Assembly (NCBI GenBank): GCA_018260375.1
Contig: JAGLBF010000003.1
Coordinates: 1-42,989 of the forward strand
Direction: 5' to 3'
Origin: Deinococcus sp.
Lineage (GTDB): Bacteria > Deinococcota > Deinococci > Deinococcales > Deinococcaceae
Length of the DNA stretch: 42,989 bases
Part shown: piece by piece, positions 16,339 through 24,477 of the stretch
Layout of the letters: every line of letters begins with the position of its first letter
How positions within the stretch are numbered: position 1 is the stretch's first letter
The notes under the pieces: generated by a model
What the model was told of the DNA's origin: nothing
Seen by the model: only the letters and a program-made list of their open reading frames with translations
Database searches by the model: none
Translations under genes and position numbers: made by a program

Positions 16339-17670
16339 ATGACTTCTATTCAAGACCTGCCCCAGCTTACCGGGCAAACCGTCACCCTCAACGCCTGGGT
16401 GCAAGACAAAAGTGGTAAAGGCAAGATTTTGTTTCTCAAACTGCGCGACGGCACGGGCTTTGTACAAGGTACCCTCTTTAAGCCTGAGGTCAGCGAAGCG
16501 GTGTTTGAAGCCGCCAAAAAAGTGACCCAGGAGAGCAGCCTAGAAATTGTGGGCGAGGTGCGGGCCGACGCGCGCGCGCCGAGCGGCGTAGAGCTGGCCA
16601 TCAGTGACCTGCGGGTTAGGGGTGAGTCAGGCGACTACCCTATTACCCCCAAAGAGCACGGCATTGATTTTTTGCAAGACCACCGCCACCTGTGGATACG
16701 CCACCGCCGCCCCTGGGCCATTTTGCGGGTGCGCGACTGCGTAGAGCGCAACATCGTGCAGTTTTTTGCCCAGGAAGGCTTTATCCGCTTTGACGCCCCC
16801 TTTTTTACTGCCAATGCCGGTGAAGACACCACCGAACTCTTTGAAATAGACCTCTTTGGCGAAGATAAGGCTTACCTGTCACAAACAGGTCAACTTCACG
16901 CCGAAGCGGGCGCCCTGGCTTTTGGCAAAGTGTACACGTTTGGCCCAACCTTCCGCGCCGAAAAAAGCAAAACGCGCCGCCACCTGCTTGAATTCTGGAT
17001 GGTGGAGCCTGAAGTGGCCCCCAGCAATCACCAGGAGAACATGAAGTTGCAAGAAAAGATGGTCAGTTACCTGGTGCGGGCCGTGCTGAGCGAGTGTACA
17101 GAAGAATTAAAGGTGCTGGGCCGCGACACCGGTAAGCTCAAGCCTGCTGCCGAAGGCAACTATCCCCGCGTGCGCTACAGCGAAGCGCTGGAGATTATCC
17201 GCACGGCGCTCGAACGTGGTACGCTGCCGCCCAATGTGTCGCCCGACACCCAGCCTGTAGAATTTGGTGATGACCTGGGTGCGCCGCACGAAACTATTGT
17301 GGGATCTCACTTTGACAGGCCTGTGATCATCGAGCGCTACCCCGCCAGCATCAAGGCGTTTTATATGCAGCCTGACCCCGAAAATCCTGAGCTGGCCCTG
17401 TGTGACGACATGATCGCCCCCGAAGGCTACGGCGAAATTATCGGCGGCAGCGAGCGCATCCACGACCTGGCGTTGCTCAAAAAGCGCATTGAGGATCAGG
17501 GGCTCCCACAGGAAGCGTTTGAGTGGTATGTAGACCTGCGCCGCTACGGCAGTGTGCCGCACGCGGGTTACGGCATGGGCTTAGAGCGCTTTGTGGCCTG
17601 GGTGACGGGCATTGACCACATCCGCGAAGCTATTCCCTTTCCGCGCATGCTCACGCGCATGACCCCCTGA
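16339..17670 (+). CDS. asnS: Asparaginyl-tRNA synthetase
   Basis: A 443-residue class IIb synthetase. The N-terminal OB-fold anticodon domain (VTLNAWVQDKSGKGKILFLKLRDG) is followed by YPITPKEHGIDFLQDHRHLWIR. Motif 2 is TFRAEKSKTRRHLLEFWM, whose RRHLLEFWM pattern favours AsnRS over AspRS. Motif 3 is GYGMGLERFVAW, and the end is FPRML. It resembles the Bacillus/Thermus AsnRS form closely. The start has TATACT 7 bases upstream (16326-16331). It lets the cell charge tRNA-Asn directly, without the Asp-tRNA(Asn) amidation route. Confidence 0.93.
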   Translation: MTSIQDLPQLTGQTVTLNAWVQDKSGKGKILFLKLRDGTGFVQGTLFKPEVSEAVFEAAKKVTQESSLEIVGEVRADARAPSGVELAISDLRVRGESGDYPITPKEHGIDFLQDHRHLWIRHRRPWAILRVRDCVERNIVQFFAQEGFIRFDAPFFTANAGEDTTELFEIDLFGEDKAYLSQTGQLHAEAGALAFGKVYTFGPTFRAEKSKTRRHLLEFWMVEPEVAPSNHQENMKLQEKMVSYLVRAVLSECTEELKVLGRDTGKLKPAAEGNYPRVRYSEALEIIRTALERGTLPPNVSPDTQPVEFGDDLGAPHETIVGSHFDRPVIIERYPASIKAFYMQPDPENPELALCDDMIAPEGYGEIIGGSERIHDLALLKKRIEDQGLPQEAFEWYVDLRRYGSVPHAGYGMGLERFVAWVTGIDHIREAIPFPRMLTRMTP

Positions 17671-17680
17671 TAAATCCAAA

Positions 17681-17708
17681 GCCCTTGTTCATCAGTGAGA
17701 ACAAGGGC
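17681..17708. terminator. Bidirectional terminator between asnS and the pseudopilin operon
   Basis: A perfect 10-base stem, GCCCTTGTTC (17681-17690) with GAACAAGGGC (17699-17708), is followed by an AT-rich stretch on both sides. It separates the convergent asnS and pseudopilin operon. Confidence 0.85.
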
Positions 17709-17741
17709 CTAATATTATTCGAATTTAATACGGGCAAGTAC

Positions 17742-18722
17742 TCACTGAAGGCTACAGGTAGGCTGGTTAGAAGTACAAAGCATCTTCCCTAAGTTAGACG
17801 GCGTAACTGTAAGAACATATGAACCTGTAACTGGTACTCTACCCCCAGGATTATTTTGGGCGGCTAATTGGATAGTAACATTTCCTACATAAGGGGGAAC
17901 ATAAAGATTGCCTCCCGTATCGAGATAACCATAGCCAGACTGATTAGGTAACGCTGTAGGTATAAGGGATTGAGAGTTATTAAGAGTAAACAGGGGTGTC
18001 GTTGCCGTTGAAGGTGCGAGATTATCTGCTACAAGTCGCGCTGTGCCTGTAGTAATGGCAGAAACATCAGCGGCAGCAGATATTGTGGGTGCTGCATTAT
18101 TAAGACAAGTATGCGAGGCACTGGCACTTACCGTGCTATCTGCTACACAAGCAGAAGCAATCGATGCTTTAGAATCAAAGTCAGGTGGTGAACTATAAAA
18201 AGCTCGATATTCTAGAAGAATCCAATTATCATTATTAAGGTAATTAGCTCCTGGGAAATCCGCATCTAGCGGTGATGTATTGGTTATTGTTATCCACTTA
18301 GAACGTAACATGGGATAATAGGCATAAAAGCGAACACAACCATCTGTACCTGTAGATGTACAAGCAGCACCAGGTAATTTAGGAGGCAATATCATCGCTA
18401 GCATTGGTGTAGCTGTAGAGCCTAATGTCGTTTGCGCGCTTGAAGATAAGTTTTGATTTTTAGCTACATTGGGCAATTTAATAACTGTATCATTAGGAAA
18501 GACATATGTAGCTTCCCGTAGGCGAGAACTAATAATCTGCTGTGCGGCTGTAAGTTGCTGCTGGCTAATTGCAGTCAAGTTAACCCTGTTAGAAAAGATG
18601 GCGTTACTAATTATGAATTGAGTCACCAAACCTAGCAATATAATACCAATAGCCATAGCTACTAGCATTTCTACCAAAGTAAATCCAGCTTCAGTATGAT
18701 TTTTAGAGAATGAGTTCTTCAT
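17742..18722 (-). CDS. Prepilin-like protein, PilW type
   Basis: A 326-residue protein with a type IV prepilin signal: a short basic leader, then GFTLVEMLVAMAIGIILLGLVTQFI, where cleavage follows the Gly and Glu5 is present. The size and the long variable body fit PilW-like minor pilins. The body has Ser/Thr-rich beta-type sequence and several cysteines (for example CTSTGTDGC) that could form disulfides. It is the last gene of a four-gene operon; its start overlaps the previous stop by one base. The gene is much AT-richer than the neighbouring asnS. It probably forms part of a type IV pilus or competence pseudopilus tip. Confidence 0.82.
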   Translation of the reverse strand: MKNSFSKNHTEAGFTLVEMLVAMAIGIILLGLVTQFIISNAIFSNRVNLTAISQQQLTAAQQIISSRLREATYVFPNDTVIKLPNVAKNQNLSSSAQTTLGSTATPMLAMILPPKLPGAACTSTGTDGCVRFYAYYPMLRSKWITITNTSPLDADFPGANYLNNDNWILLEYRAFYSSPPDFDSKASIASACVADSTVSASASHTCLNNAAPTISAAADVSAITTGTARLVADNLAPSTATTPLFTLNNSQSLIPTALPNQSGYGYLDTGGNLYVPPYVGNVTIQLAAQNNPGGRVPVTGSYVLTVTPSNLGKMLCTSNQPTCSLQ

Positions 18723-19177
18723 TATTTGACTCCGGGATTTAAGACATCAAAAATAATATTACTTTTCTGACCACCTGTAGAGACAGTTAAATTTACACGG
18801 CGCATAATAGGTATTGTTGTATCAGCTATCATAGTTTTAGAGCAGGCTGGTACAGGCACCTGTACACTTCCTTGAACAGGTGCCACTCCTGCAGAGCCAA
18901 TCATAGCTTGCATTGGCTGAGATTTTAGAGTGGAATCAGCAGGCAGAGTTAAATCCGTAATACAATTGCGATTATAATCACTAGGATTGCTCCATTTGCT
19001 TTTTATAGATTCAACCAATTGCTGAGTGGTTATATTACTATTAACTCTATCAGTATTTCTGCCGTTTGCTTGAACATTTTTGACAAAAGTGACAAGACCG
19101 ATAGACATAAAAATAGCAAATATAGCTATACTAAAGAGTACCTCTATAAGAGTAAAGCCTGAATTAGTCGATTGCAT
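18722..19177 (-). CDS. Prepilin-like protein, PilV type
   Basis: A 151-residue prepilin with the leader MQSTNS and the motif GFTLIEVLFSIAIFAIFMSIGLVTF, the class III signal cleaved by PilD. The N-terminal helix is followed by a short body with three cysteines. The size and the IEVLFSIAIFAI pattern fit PilV/GspI-like minor pilins. Its start lies 14 bases inside the end of the upstream gene, indicating translational coupling. It is AT-rich like the rest of the operon. Confidence 0.82.
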   Translation of the reverse strand: MQSTNSGFTLIEVLFSIAIFAIFMSIGLVTFVKNVQANGRNTDRVNSNITTQQLVESIKSKWSNPSDYNRNCITDLTLPADSTLKSQPMQAMIGSAGVAPVQGSVQVPVPACSKTMIADTTIPIMRRVNLTVSTGGQKSNIIFDVLNPGVK

Positions 19178-19628
19178 TTGTAACCACCGTTCCTGTAAGT
19201 CCTGCTAACCCCAAGCGCAATTTTAGAAACCCAGCTTGTTGTTGTGTAATTGTAAATGCCGTGTTGCTATTTATTTCAGCATAGGGGGCTGTATAAATCA
19301 CAGTCGTTCCACTTGGGTCTGCATTTGTAGTATAAATTGTGGCAATAACACCTGCGGGTAAGTTTTTGGTGATTGCTGGCATTCCTGGTATCTTTAAAGT
19401 ATAATTAGAATTTGAATTGAAAGTGAGGCTAGCATCTTGGCTTTTTTGCTGAGAAATAGACCTTGCCATATTTAAATCAGTTGTTAGTTGAGCTACTGCA
19501 TTCTTAACATCAGAATTTCTAATGTCTCTCCACATACTTCCATAAGCTATCATAGAGAGAAATATGACTATAAATATAACAACTAACAATTCCAGTAGGG
19601 TAAAACCTTTTTGGTAATTGGCTACCAT
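19164..19628 (-). CDS. Prepilin-like protein, FimT/GspH type
   Basis: A 154-residue prepilin with the leader MVANYQK and GFTLLELLVVIFIVIFLSMIAYGSM. The following WRDIRNSDVKNAVAQLTTDLNMARSISQQKSQ resembles the helix after the hydrophobic segment in FimT/GspH pseudopilins, where NxARSxA-type motifs occur. The C-terminal region looks like beta strands. It starts 3 bases after the stop of the ComZ-like gene and overlaps the PilV-like gene by 14 bases. One 60-base stretch inside it (19501-19560) has only 20 G or C, against 33 of 60 in asnS (16921-16980). Confidence 0.84.
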   Translation of the reverse strand: MVANYQKGFTLLELLVVIFIVIFLSMIAYGSMWRDIRNSDVKNAVAQLTTDLNMARSISQQKSQDASLTFNSNSNYTLKIPGMPAITKNLPAGVIATIYTTNADPSGTTVIYTAPYAEINSNTAFTITQQQAGFLKLRLGLAGLTGTVVTNAID

Positions 19629-19631
19629 AAA

Positions 19632-22376
19632 TCACTGCACCTTATCTTGGCGAAACATATTTGAGGTGAGCATGGTCGAACTATGCCCCCTAACAGTAAA
19701 TTTATCTTTAGCAAGATTTAAACCGTTACCACGAGGGTCAGCTGTTATTTTGCGGCGATAACCCATGAAAATGTTGGGTGTAGATTCTTTAAATCGTCCC
19801 ACATCCATACTGTAACGACTTACTATAGTGCCGAGCAGATTAATATAATTCATATCAGGTATAAAACCAGTACCTTCGCCATTGGTATTATTCTCAGTAA
19901 GGGAAGTATGTAGAGTTAAGCGGCCATCTGGTATTATGAAATTAGCATCAAGCGTAAGGTTAGATTCATTCGTCCTATTTGGTGATATTAGAATTGAATC
20001 TAGGCGATTTATATAAAACAGAGAATATGCAGCAATTTTAACGTCACGCCCCGAATATAGATTAAGGCGATTTTTATCTGTAACACTTTGATTAATAGGA
20101 CGATTTTGTAGAGTCAAATCACTAATAATATATATATTTTTGCTAGATCCTATATTTAATTCTAAATTGGATGCTACGGCTGGAGAGTAATTATCAGGAG
20201 TTCCAGACATTGCAGCTAGGCCAGCCTGTTGCCGTGAATCGGCATTGCGAAGTTGTATATTGCCGTCACCATAAATAGAGCCATTAAAGCGTACAGAAAG
20301 GTTATAATTGTCATCTGCTGTCCAAGGGATAGGTTTCCATTCTTGATCTTTTGCACCAGCAAAGCCAGTAGGCCCAAATTGGTCTTGACCAAGTAGGCCA
20401 GTATAGCTAGAATATTTCATCTCTCCACACGGTTCGGTCACAGTGCAATTATTGACTTTTATCCTTAAAATAACAGGATACTGAGTTCCACTCGCGTAAA
20501 GTCTTACTGAATTTCCTGGGTTAGGTGTAGAACTGATTTCTATAAACTGATAATCGCCCCTAATAGAATAACGACCCGTTGTAGAATTATACGCTCTTGC
20601 CGAATTAGGCCGCCCCCAGTTATCCCAGCTATCACCAGCCTGTATATCCATTCTTACATTATATCCATAACCATCATCAAGTGCTGATGAACTATCTGGG
20701 AAAGGGCCACCACGTTGATCCTTAATCAATCCAGTCTTGTTTTTGAAAAAGACATCCATGATATCTTCAATATTTATACCCTTTAAGGGGTGGCCCGCTG
20801 AATCTGTTGTTTGCACAGGATTTCCTGAAGAATCTAGTGTAATTCCTTTTGAAGCATTGCGCTGGGCAATCAAATTTTTGTCCAATTTAATACCGGTACT
20901 TGCAAGTGCAGTTGGCAGACCTACTTTTAATATAGCAGGATCATCAAGCACTGGTGTATAGGATGAATCAAACTGAGGATCACCACCATTGAACTGTATA
21001 CCACTACCGCTCCAAGCTTTAACTAGAGTCTTGAGCAAAGCATTATCAGGTGTTACCCCAGTAGCCAATTTGCTAGAGGCACTATTTACAAAGACTTCTT
21101 CTAGCTCGCCAGCTGCTAAACCTGTATTCCGCAAATAGGTATCTAAAACTTGCGTAGGGCAACTAGAAGTATCCGGTGTGTTTGTAGTACCTGCCAAAGT
21201 GTTGCGTACACAGCCAGCACTAGCAACTCTTCCATTAAAAACCACACCAGAGTTTCTGGCGAAGCTAAGGAATTCATTGGTAAATACGTCTCCATCAATA
21301 ACTTCTCCAGGATAAAATCCACCACGGTATTGTGTAGCAAAAGCATTATAATTTATAGCAGCAGTAGAGCTATCTTTAGGGTTGGTTTTTTCACTTTCAG
21401 GCATAGTCGTTGCCTTACTTGGCGGCGTACCAGCAAATGTATGGCACAGTGCATTAGCATTCGTTGCCCCTGGAATATCTGCAAGAGGATCACTATTGCC
21501 TGAGTACGCAAAGCCAACTTTCGTACAGGCAGAATCAAAGGTATAAGCACCTAAAGATACGTTGCTAATATCAAACCAGTAAATGCCATTTTTGTCATCA
21601 TTAGTAGATGGAGCGACTACACGTTTACTTCCCGCTGTAGTATTTTCGCCTTGAGTGCTCAAGTTGCCTTTAAACTTAAAACGGTACAAGACAGGCGAAC
21701 TACTGGTGGCGTTATAAAATAAATCTACCTCTAGATTACGCACATTTAAAGTAGATGTATAATTAACATCACCTGTTTGCTTAATTGGTGTAGCTGGCGA
21801 CAAGTATTTAGCCCAAAAATCATTTCTCGAACCTATGTTACCTGTCACCAACGCATTGGCTTGCGCTTGTGCCGTTGCTGCATCAAGGCCATCAGCTTGA
21901 AGGATCGCCGCATAACCGTCCGCTTTAACCAGTTTGCTTAAAATACTGTAGCGTGCCGCATTGGTAGATGTTGCAGGAGGGGTGCAGATACTTACAGTTG
22001 TCGCATTATTGGTTACGCTTTTGGTAACAGAATCTTGGGCATTGGGCACGCTGGTCGTACTGCCAAAACCTGCTCCATCACAGAAATCTGCCACCGAGCT
22101 GGTAATATCTGTCGCCGTTATAGGCGTACCGTTGAGTTTAAAGTCAAATTGGTTGGGCAAAATGCTCTTTTGCAACATGGCAAGGCGGTATATTCCGTGA
22201 GCCGTGCCAGATTCTGCTGCATATTGTGCATTGAGGAGTGTTCCTTGGGTCGCCGTTCCAATGCGGCTAGAAAGTACCAATTGTGAACTGACAAGGAGTA
22301 GGGTGGTCACCAGTATGCTGGCCGTTAAAACAACAACCACAGTGCTCGCGCCCGCTATACGTGCATTCTTATTCAT
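19632..22376 (-). CDS. Very large pseudopilin-associated protein, ComZ/PilX-like
   Basis: A 914-residue protein with an N-terminal hydrophobic helix (about 10-36, GASTVVVVLTASILVTTLLL) and NAQYAAESGTAHGIYRLAML after it. This is a PilX-like start, without the canonical GFTLxE motif. The rest is a huge Asn/Ser/Thr-rich extracellular region. The C-terminal third has many short hydrophobic strands with Asn turns (SNLELNIGSSKNIYIISD, SGRDVKIAAYSLF, SNLTLDANF), as in a beta-solenoid. Thermus thermophilus ComZ, encoded among pilA1-A4, has a pilin-like helix and a solenoid domain thought to bind DNA; I infer a similar role. The start has GATAAT 6 bases upstream (22383-22388). It is first in the operon. 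Confidence 0.65.
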   Translation of the reverse strand: MNKNARIAGASTVVVVLTASILVTTLLLVSSQLVLSSRIGTATQGTLLNAQYAAESGTAHGIYRLAMLQKSILPNQFDFKLNGTPITATDITSSVADFCDGAGFGSTTSVPNAQDSVTKSVTNNATTVSICTPPATSTNAARYSILSKLVKADGYAAILQADGLDAATAQAQANALVTGNIGSRNDFWAKYLSPATPIKQTGDVNYTSTLNVRNLEVDLFYNATSSSPVLYRFKFKGNLSTQGENTTAGSKRVVAPSTNDDKNGIYWFDISNVSLGAYTFDSACTKVGFAYSGNSDPLADIPGATNANALCHTFAGTPPSKATTMPESEKTNPKDSSTAAINYNAFATQYRGGFYPGEVIDGDVFTNEFLSFARNSGVVFNGRVASAGCVRNTLAGTTNTPDTSSCPTQVLDTYLRNTGLAAGELEEVFVNSASSKLATGVTPDNALLKTLVKAWSGSGIQFNGGDPQFDSSYTPVLDDPAILKVGLPTALASTGIKLDKNLIAQRNASKGITLDSSGNPVQTTDSAGHPLKGINIEDIMDVFFKNKTGLIKDQRGGPFPDSSSALDDGYGYNVRMDIQAGDSWDNWGRPNSARAYNSTTGRYSIRGDYQFIEISSTPNPGNSVRLYASGTQYPVILRIKVNNCTVTEPCGEMKYSSYTGLLGQDQFGPTGFAGAKDQEWKPIPWTADDNYNLSVRFNGSIYGDGNIQLRNADSRQQAGLAAMSGTPDNYSPAVASNLELNIGSSKNIYIISDLTLQNRPINQSVTDKNRLNLYSGRDVKIAAYSLFYINRLDSILISPNRTNESNLTLDANFIIPDGRLTLHTSLTENNTNGEGTGFIPDMNYINLLGTIVSRYSMDVGRFKESTPNIFMGYRRKITADPRGNGLNLAKDKFTVRGHSSTMLTSNMFRQDKVQ

Positions 22377-22442
22377 AATCAAATTATCTGATGAGTGCTC
22401 CAGACATGTCAGTATAAAATCCGGTAAATTAAATATTAGCAA

Positions 22443-22614
22443 AAGATGTGGACAAATTTTATGAAAAAGTATCGTCCAGCACGCCTAGGAATAATTAACA
22501 AATAATTTTATCTCATAAACTCACTCAGCAACCCGCTATTATTGTTATCTTTGGCCTCTTGTCAATAAGAATAGATAGTTTTGCTGATTGTATTATTTTA
22601 CAGGACTTTTTACC
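22443..22614. other. AT-rich spacer upstream of the pseudopilin operon
   Basis: This AT-rich stretch contains the putative upstream promoter part of the ComZ-like gene. An in-frame upstream extension of that gene to 22442 is possible but is rejected because the -10 box lies inside it. I see no separate gene. Confidence 0.4.
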
Positions 22615-22643
22615 AAAAAAAACCCCCCCCCAATCGGGGGGGG
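22615..22643 (-). terminator. Rho-independent terminator of the YbjN-like gene
   Basis: Eight A at 22615-22622 give a U-tract on the minus strand, after a stem of nine C (22623-22631) and eight G (22636-22643) around a short loop. Confidence 0.9.
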
Positions 22644-22662
22644 TATACCTAAACGTCTGAGC

Positions 22663-23115
22663 TTAGGCCTGAGGCTGGGGAGGGGTGATCTGCACACCTT
22701 CCAAGAAGGCGTAGTCGTCTTGGAAGTGCATCAGCACGCCGCCGAACAGCGTGTCAAAGGTTTCTTGGGGCATTTCGGTGAGGGTAGGATAAAAGCCGAC
22801 GTACTCCAGCCACACGTTGCCGTCAGCGTCAATGCTGCGGGCAAAGGCGCGCTCGCGGTTGCGGTCGTTGAGGATCTGCATCACTTCCATGCGGCGAGCG
22901 GTGTACTGCTTTTGGGTTACACAGGTCACTTCCAGGCGGCTGGTGTTCTGGGGGCCGTCATTTACCGACACCAGCACGGCGGCGTCGCCCATTTCAAAGC
23001 GCCAGCCCATGCGGATAAAGCGCTGACCATTGTTGTCTTCCATATCAAGCTGAACTTCACGTTCTTTCAGATATTTGGCGAGGGTATCCAGGGTAAGCAG
23101 TGCGACTTCTGTCAT
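22663..23115 (-). CDS. YbjN domain protein (DR1245-like)
   Basis: A 150-residue protein of the YbjN/sensory-chaperone type: N-terminal LTLDTLAKYLKEREVQLDMEDNNGQRFIRMGW, then AAVLVSVNDGPQNTSRLEVTC, and the C-terminal helical stretch QETFDTLFGGVLMHFQDDYAFLEGV. D. radiodurans DR1245 is a YbjN protein with a fold like type III secretion chaperones that was reported as a partner of the single-strand binding protein DdrB. This may be its counterpart; that is an inference from size and overall pattern. The start is firm: AGGAGG lies 8 bases upstream (23124-23129). Confidence 0.65.
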   Translation of the reverse strand: MTEVALLTLDTLAKYLKEREVQLDMEDNNGQRFIRMGWRFEMGDAAVLVSVNDGPQNTSRLEVTCVTQKQYTARRMEVMQILNDRNRERAFARSIDADGNVWLEYVGFYPTLTEMPQETFDTLFGGVLMHFQDDYAFLEGVQITPPQPQA

Positions 23116-23230
23116 ATAACATTCCTCCTAAAGAAATACGTTTCATTGTAGCGCGTCTGAGCTGAGCAGACATTAGGGCTGAGCTTATTGCCTACTCAGC
23201 AGAGGGCCATAACCGCCGCGCCTCCACCGC

Positions 23231-24286
23231 CTACAGACGCGTCTTAGGACTCGCGGACAGCACCTCATAACCTGTCTCTGTCACCAGTACCAGGTCTTCG
23301 ATACGCAGTCCGGTCTGCCCTGGCACATACACCCCGGGCTCAATAGTAATGACCATACCCGCTTCCAGCACGTCCTCAGACTGGGCGTAGAGGCTCGGGC
23401 CTTCATGGATATTAAGGCCCACACCGTGCCCCAGCGAGTGAACAAAATACTCGGCCAGGCCGTACTGCTCCAGCGTGTTGCGGCTGATTTGGTCAAGGTC
23501 GGCGGCGCGTACGCCAGGTTTGACGGCGGCAAGGGCGGCTTCTTCGGCCTCTAGCACGGCGCGGTAAAGGCGGATATGCTCATCACTCTGCGGCCCTACG
23601 GCTACCGTGCGGGTCATGTCCGAATGGTAGCCGTCTTTGAGTGCGCCAAAGTCAAAGGTCACCAGTTCGCCGTCTTGCAACAGCTTGTCGGTGGCGCGTC
23701 CGTGTGGCAAAGCCCCGCGCTCACCGCTAGCGACGATGGTTTCAAAGGCCGGGCCCTGAGCACCAAGTTCGCGCATGGCCTGCTCCAGTTTGCCGGCCAA
23801 AGCCGCCTCACTGACCCCCGCTACCACCTGCGGCAAAAGCTGGGCAAAGGCCGCGTCAGCGATAGCCTGGGCCGCGCGTATGGCGGCTAGCTCATCTTGC
23901 ATTTTGACCATTCGCAGCGGCTCAATCAGTCCGCGTGTGGTCTGCAAGGTGCTCTGGGGCCAGGCGGCTTGAAGATCTTGGTAGGCTGCCACAGACAGGT
24001 GATTGGCTTCTATGCCCACCTTGAGCCCCACGAGCGACGCGTGGGCATGCTCGTACACGGCAAGTCCGCGTGCAATGTGAACAGGAAGGGTGGATTCTTG
24101 CTGTGCCTGCACGGTGTAGCGTGCGTCGGTGTACAGCGTGGCGTGTTCAGGCGTAACAAGTACGCGGGCATCTTCGGGGCTGGAGAAGCGGCTGAGGTAA
24201 CGCACATTTTCAGGCTGCGTCACCCACACGGCGTCAAGCTGCGCGCCCTTCATGCTCTGGCGCAGGCGGTCAAGTGGTGTGGTCAT
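23231..24286 (-). CDS. Xaa-Pro peptidase (M24 family)
   Basis: A 351-residue M24B metallopeptidase of the PepQ/PepP type, which removes N-terminal residues before proline in cytosolic peptides. The N-terminal domain begins MTTPLDRLRQSMKGAQLDAVWVTQPENVRYLSRF. The metal ligands are all visible in the C-terminal pita-bread domain: FDFGALKDGYHSDMTRT (two Asp), HSLGHGVGLNIHEGP (His), ITIEPGVY (Glu) and LRIEDLVLVT (Glu). The start has TATACT 6 bases upstream (24293-24298). It stands between the YbjN-like gene and aspS on the same strand. Confidence 0.93.
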   Translation of the reverse strand: MTTPLDRLRQSMKGAQLDAVWVTQPENVRYLSRFSSPEDARVLVTPEHATLYTDARYTVQAQQESTLPVHIARGLAVYEHAHASLVGLKVGIEANHLSVAAYQDLQAAWPQSTLQTTRGLIEPLRMVKMQDELAAIRAAQAIADAAFAQLLPQVVAGVSEAALAGKLEQAMRELGAQGPAFETIVASGERGALPHGRATDKLLQDGELVTFDFGALKDGYHSDMTRTVAVGPQSDEHIRLYRAVLEAEEAALAAVKPGVRAADLDQISRNTLEQYGLAEYFVHSLGHGVGLNIHEGPSLYAQSEDVLEAGMVITIEPGVYVPGQTGLRIEDLVLVTETGYEVLSASPKTRL

Positions 24287-24407
24287 CAGGTGAGTATAGG
24301 GGTTTGGACGGCGGCGTGCTTAAAAGATGGCGCACAGGTCAGGGTTACGCCTCTTTAAACATATATTCACAAGTAAGTAACTAAAACTATAATTCACAAA
24401 CTTTTGC

Positions 24408-24437
24408 CCTAAAAAATGAAGGAGCGCGGCCCTCCAC
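24408..24437 (-). terminator. Probable aspS terminator
   Basis: GGAG (24421-24424) pairs with CTCC (24432-24435), with AAGG/CCTT flanks. The A-run AAAAAA at 24411-24416 gives a U-tract for the minus strand. The 24287-24477 spacer also holds the promoter of the Xaa-Pro peptidase. Confidence 0.6.
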
Positions 24438-24477
24438 CTTTGTTGTGAGCCACACTCCTCCTCCGTTACTCTGTAGT

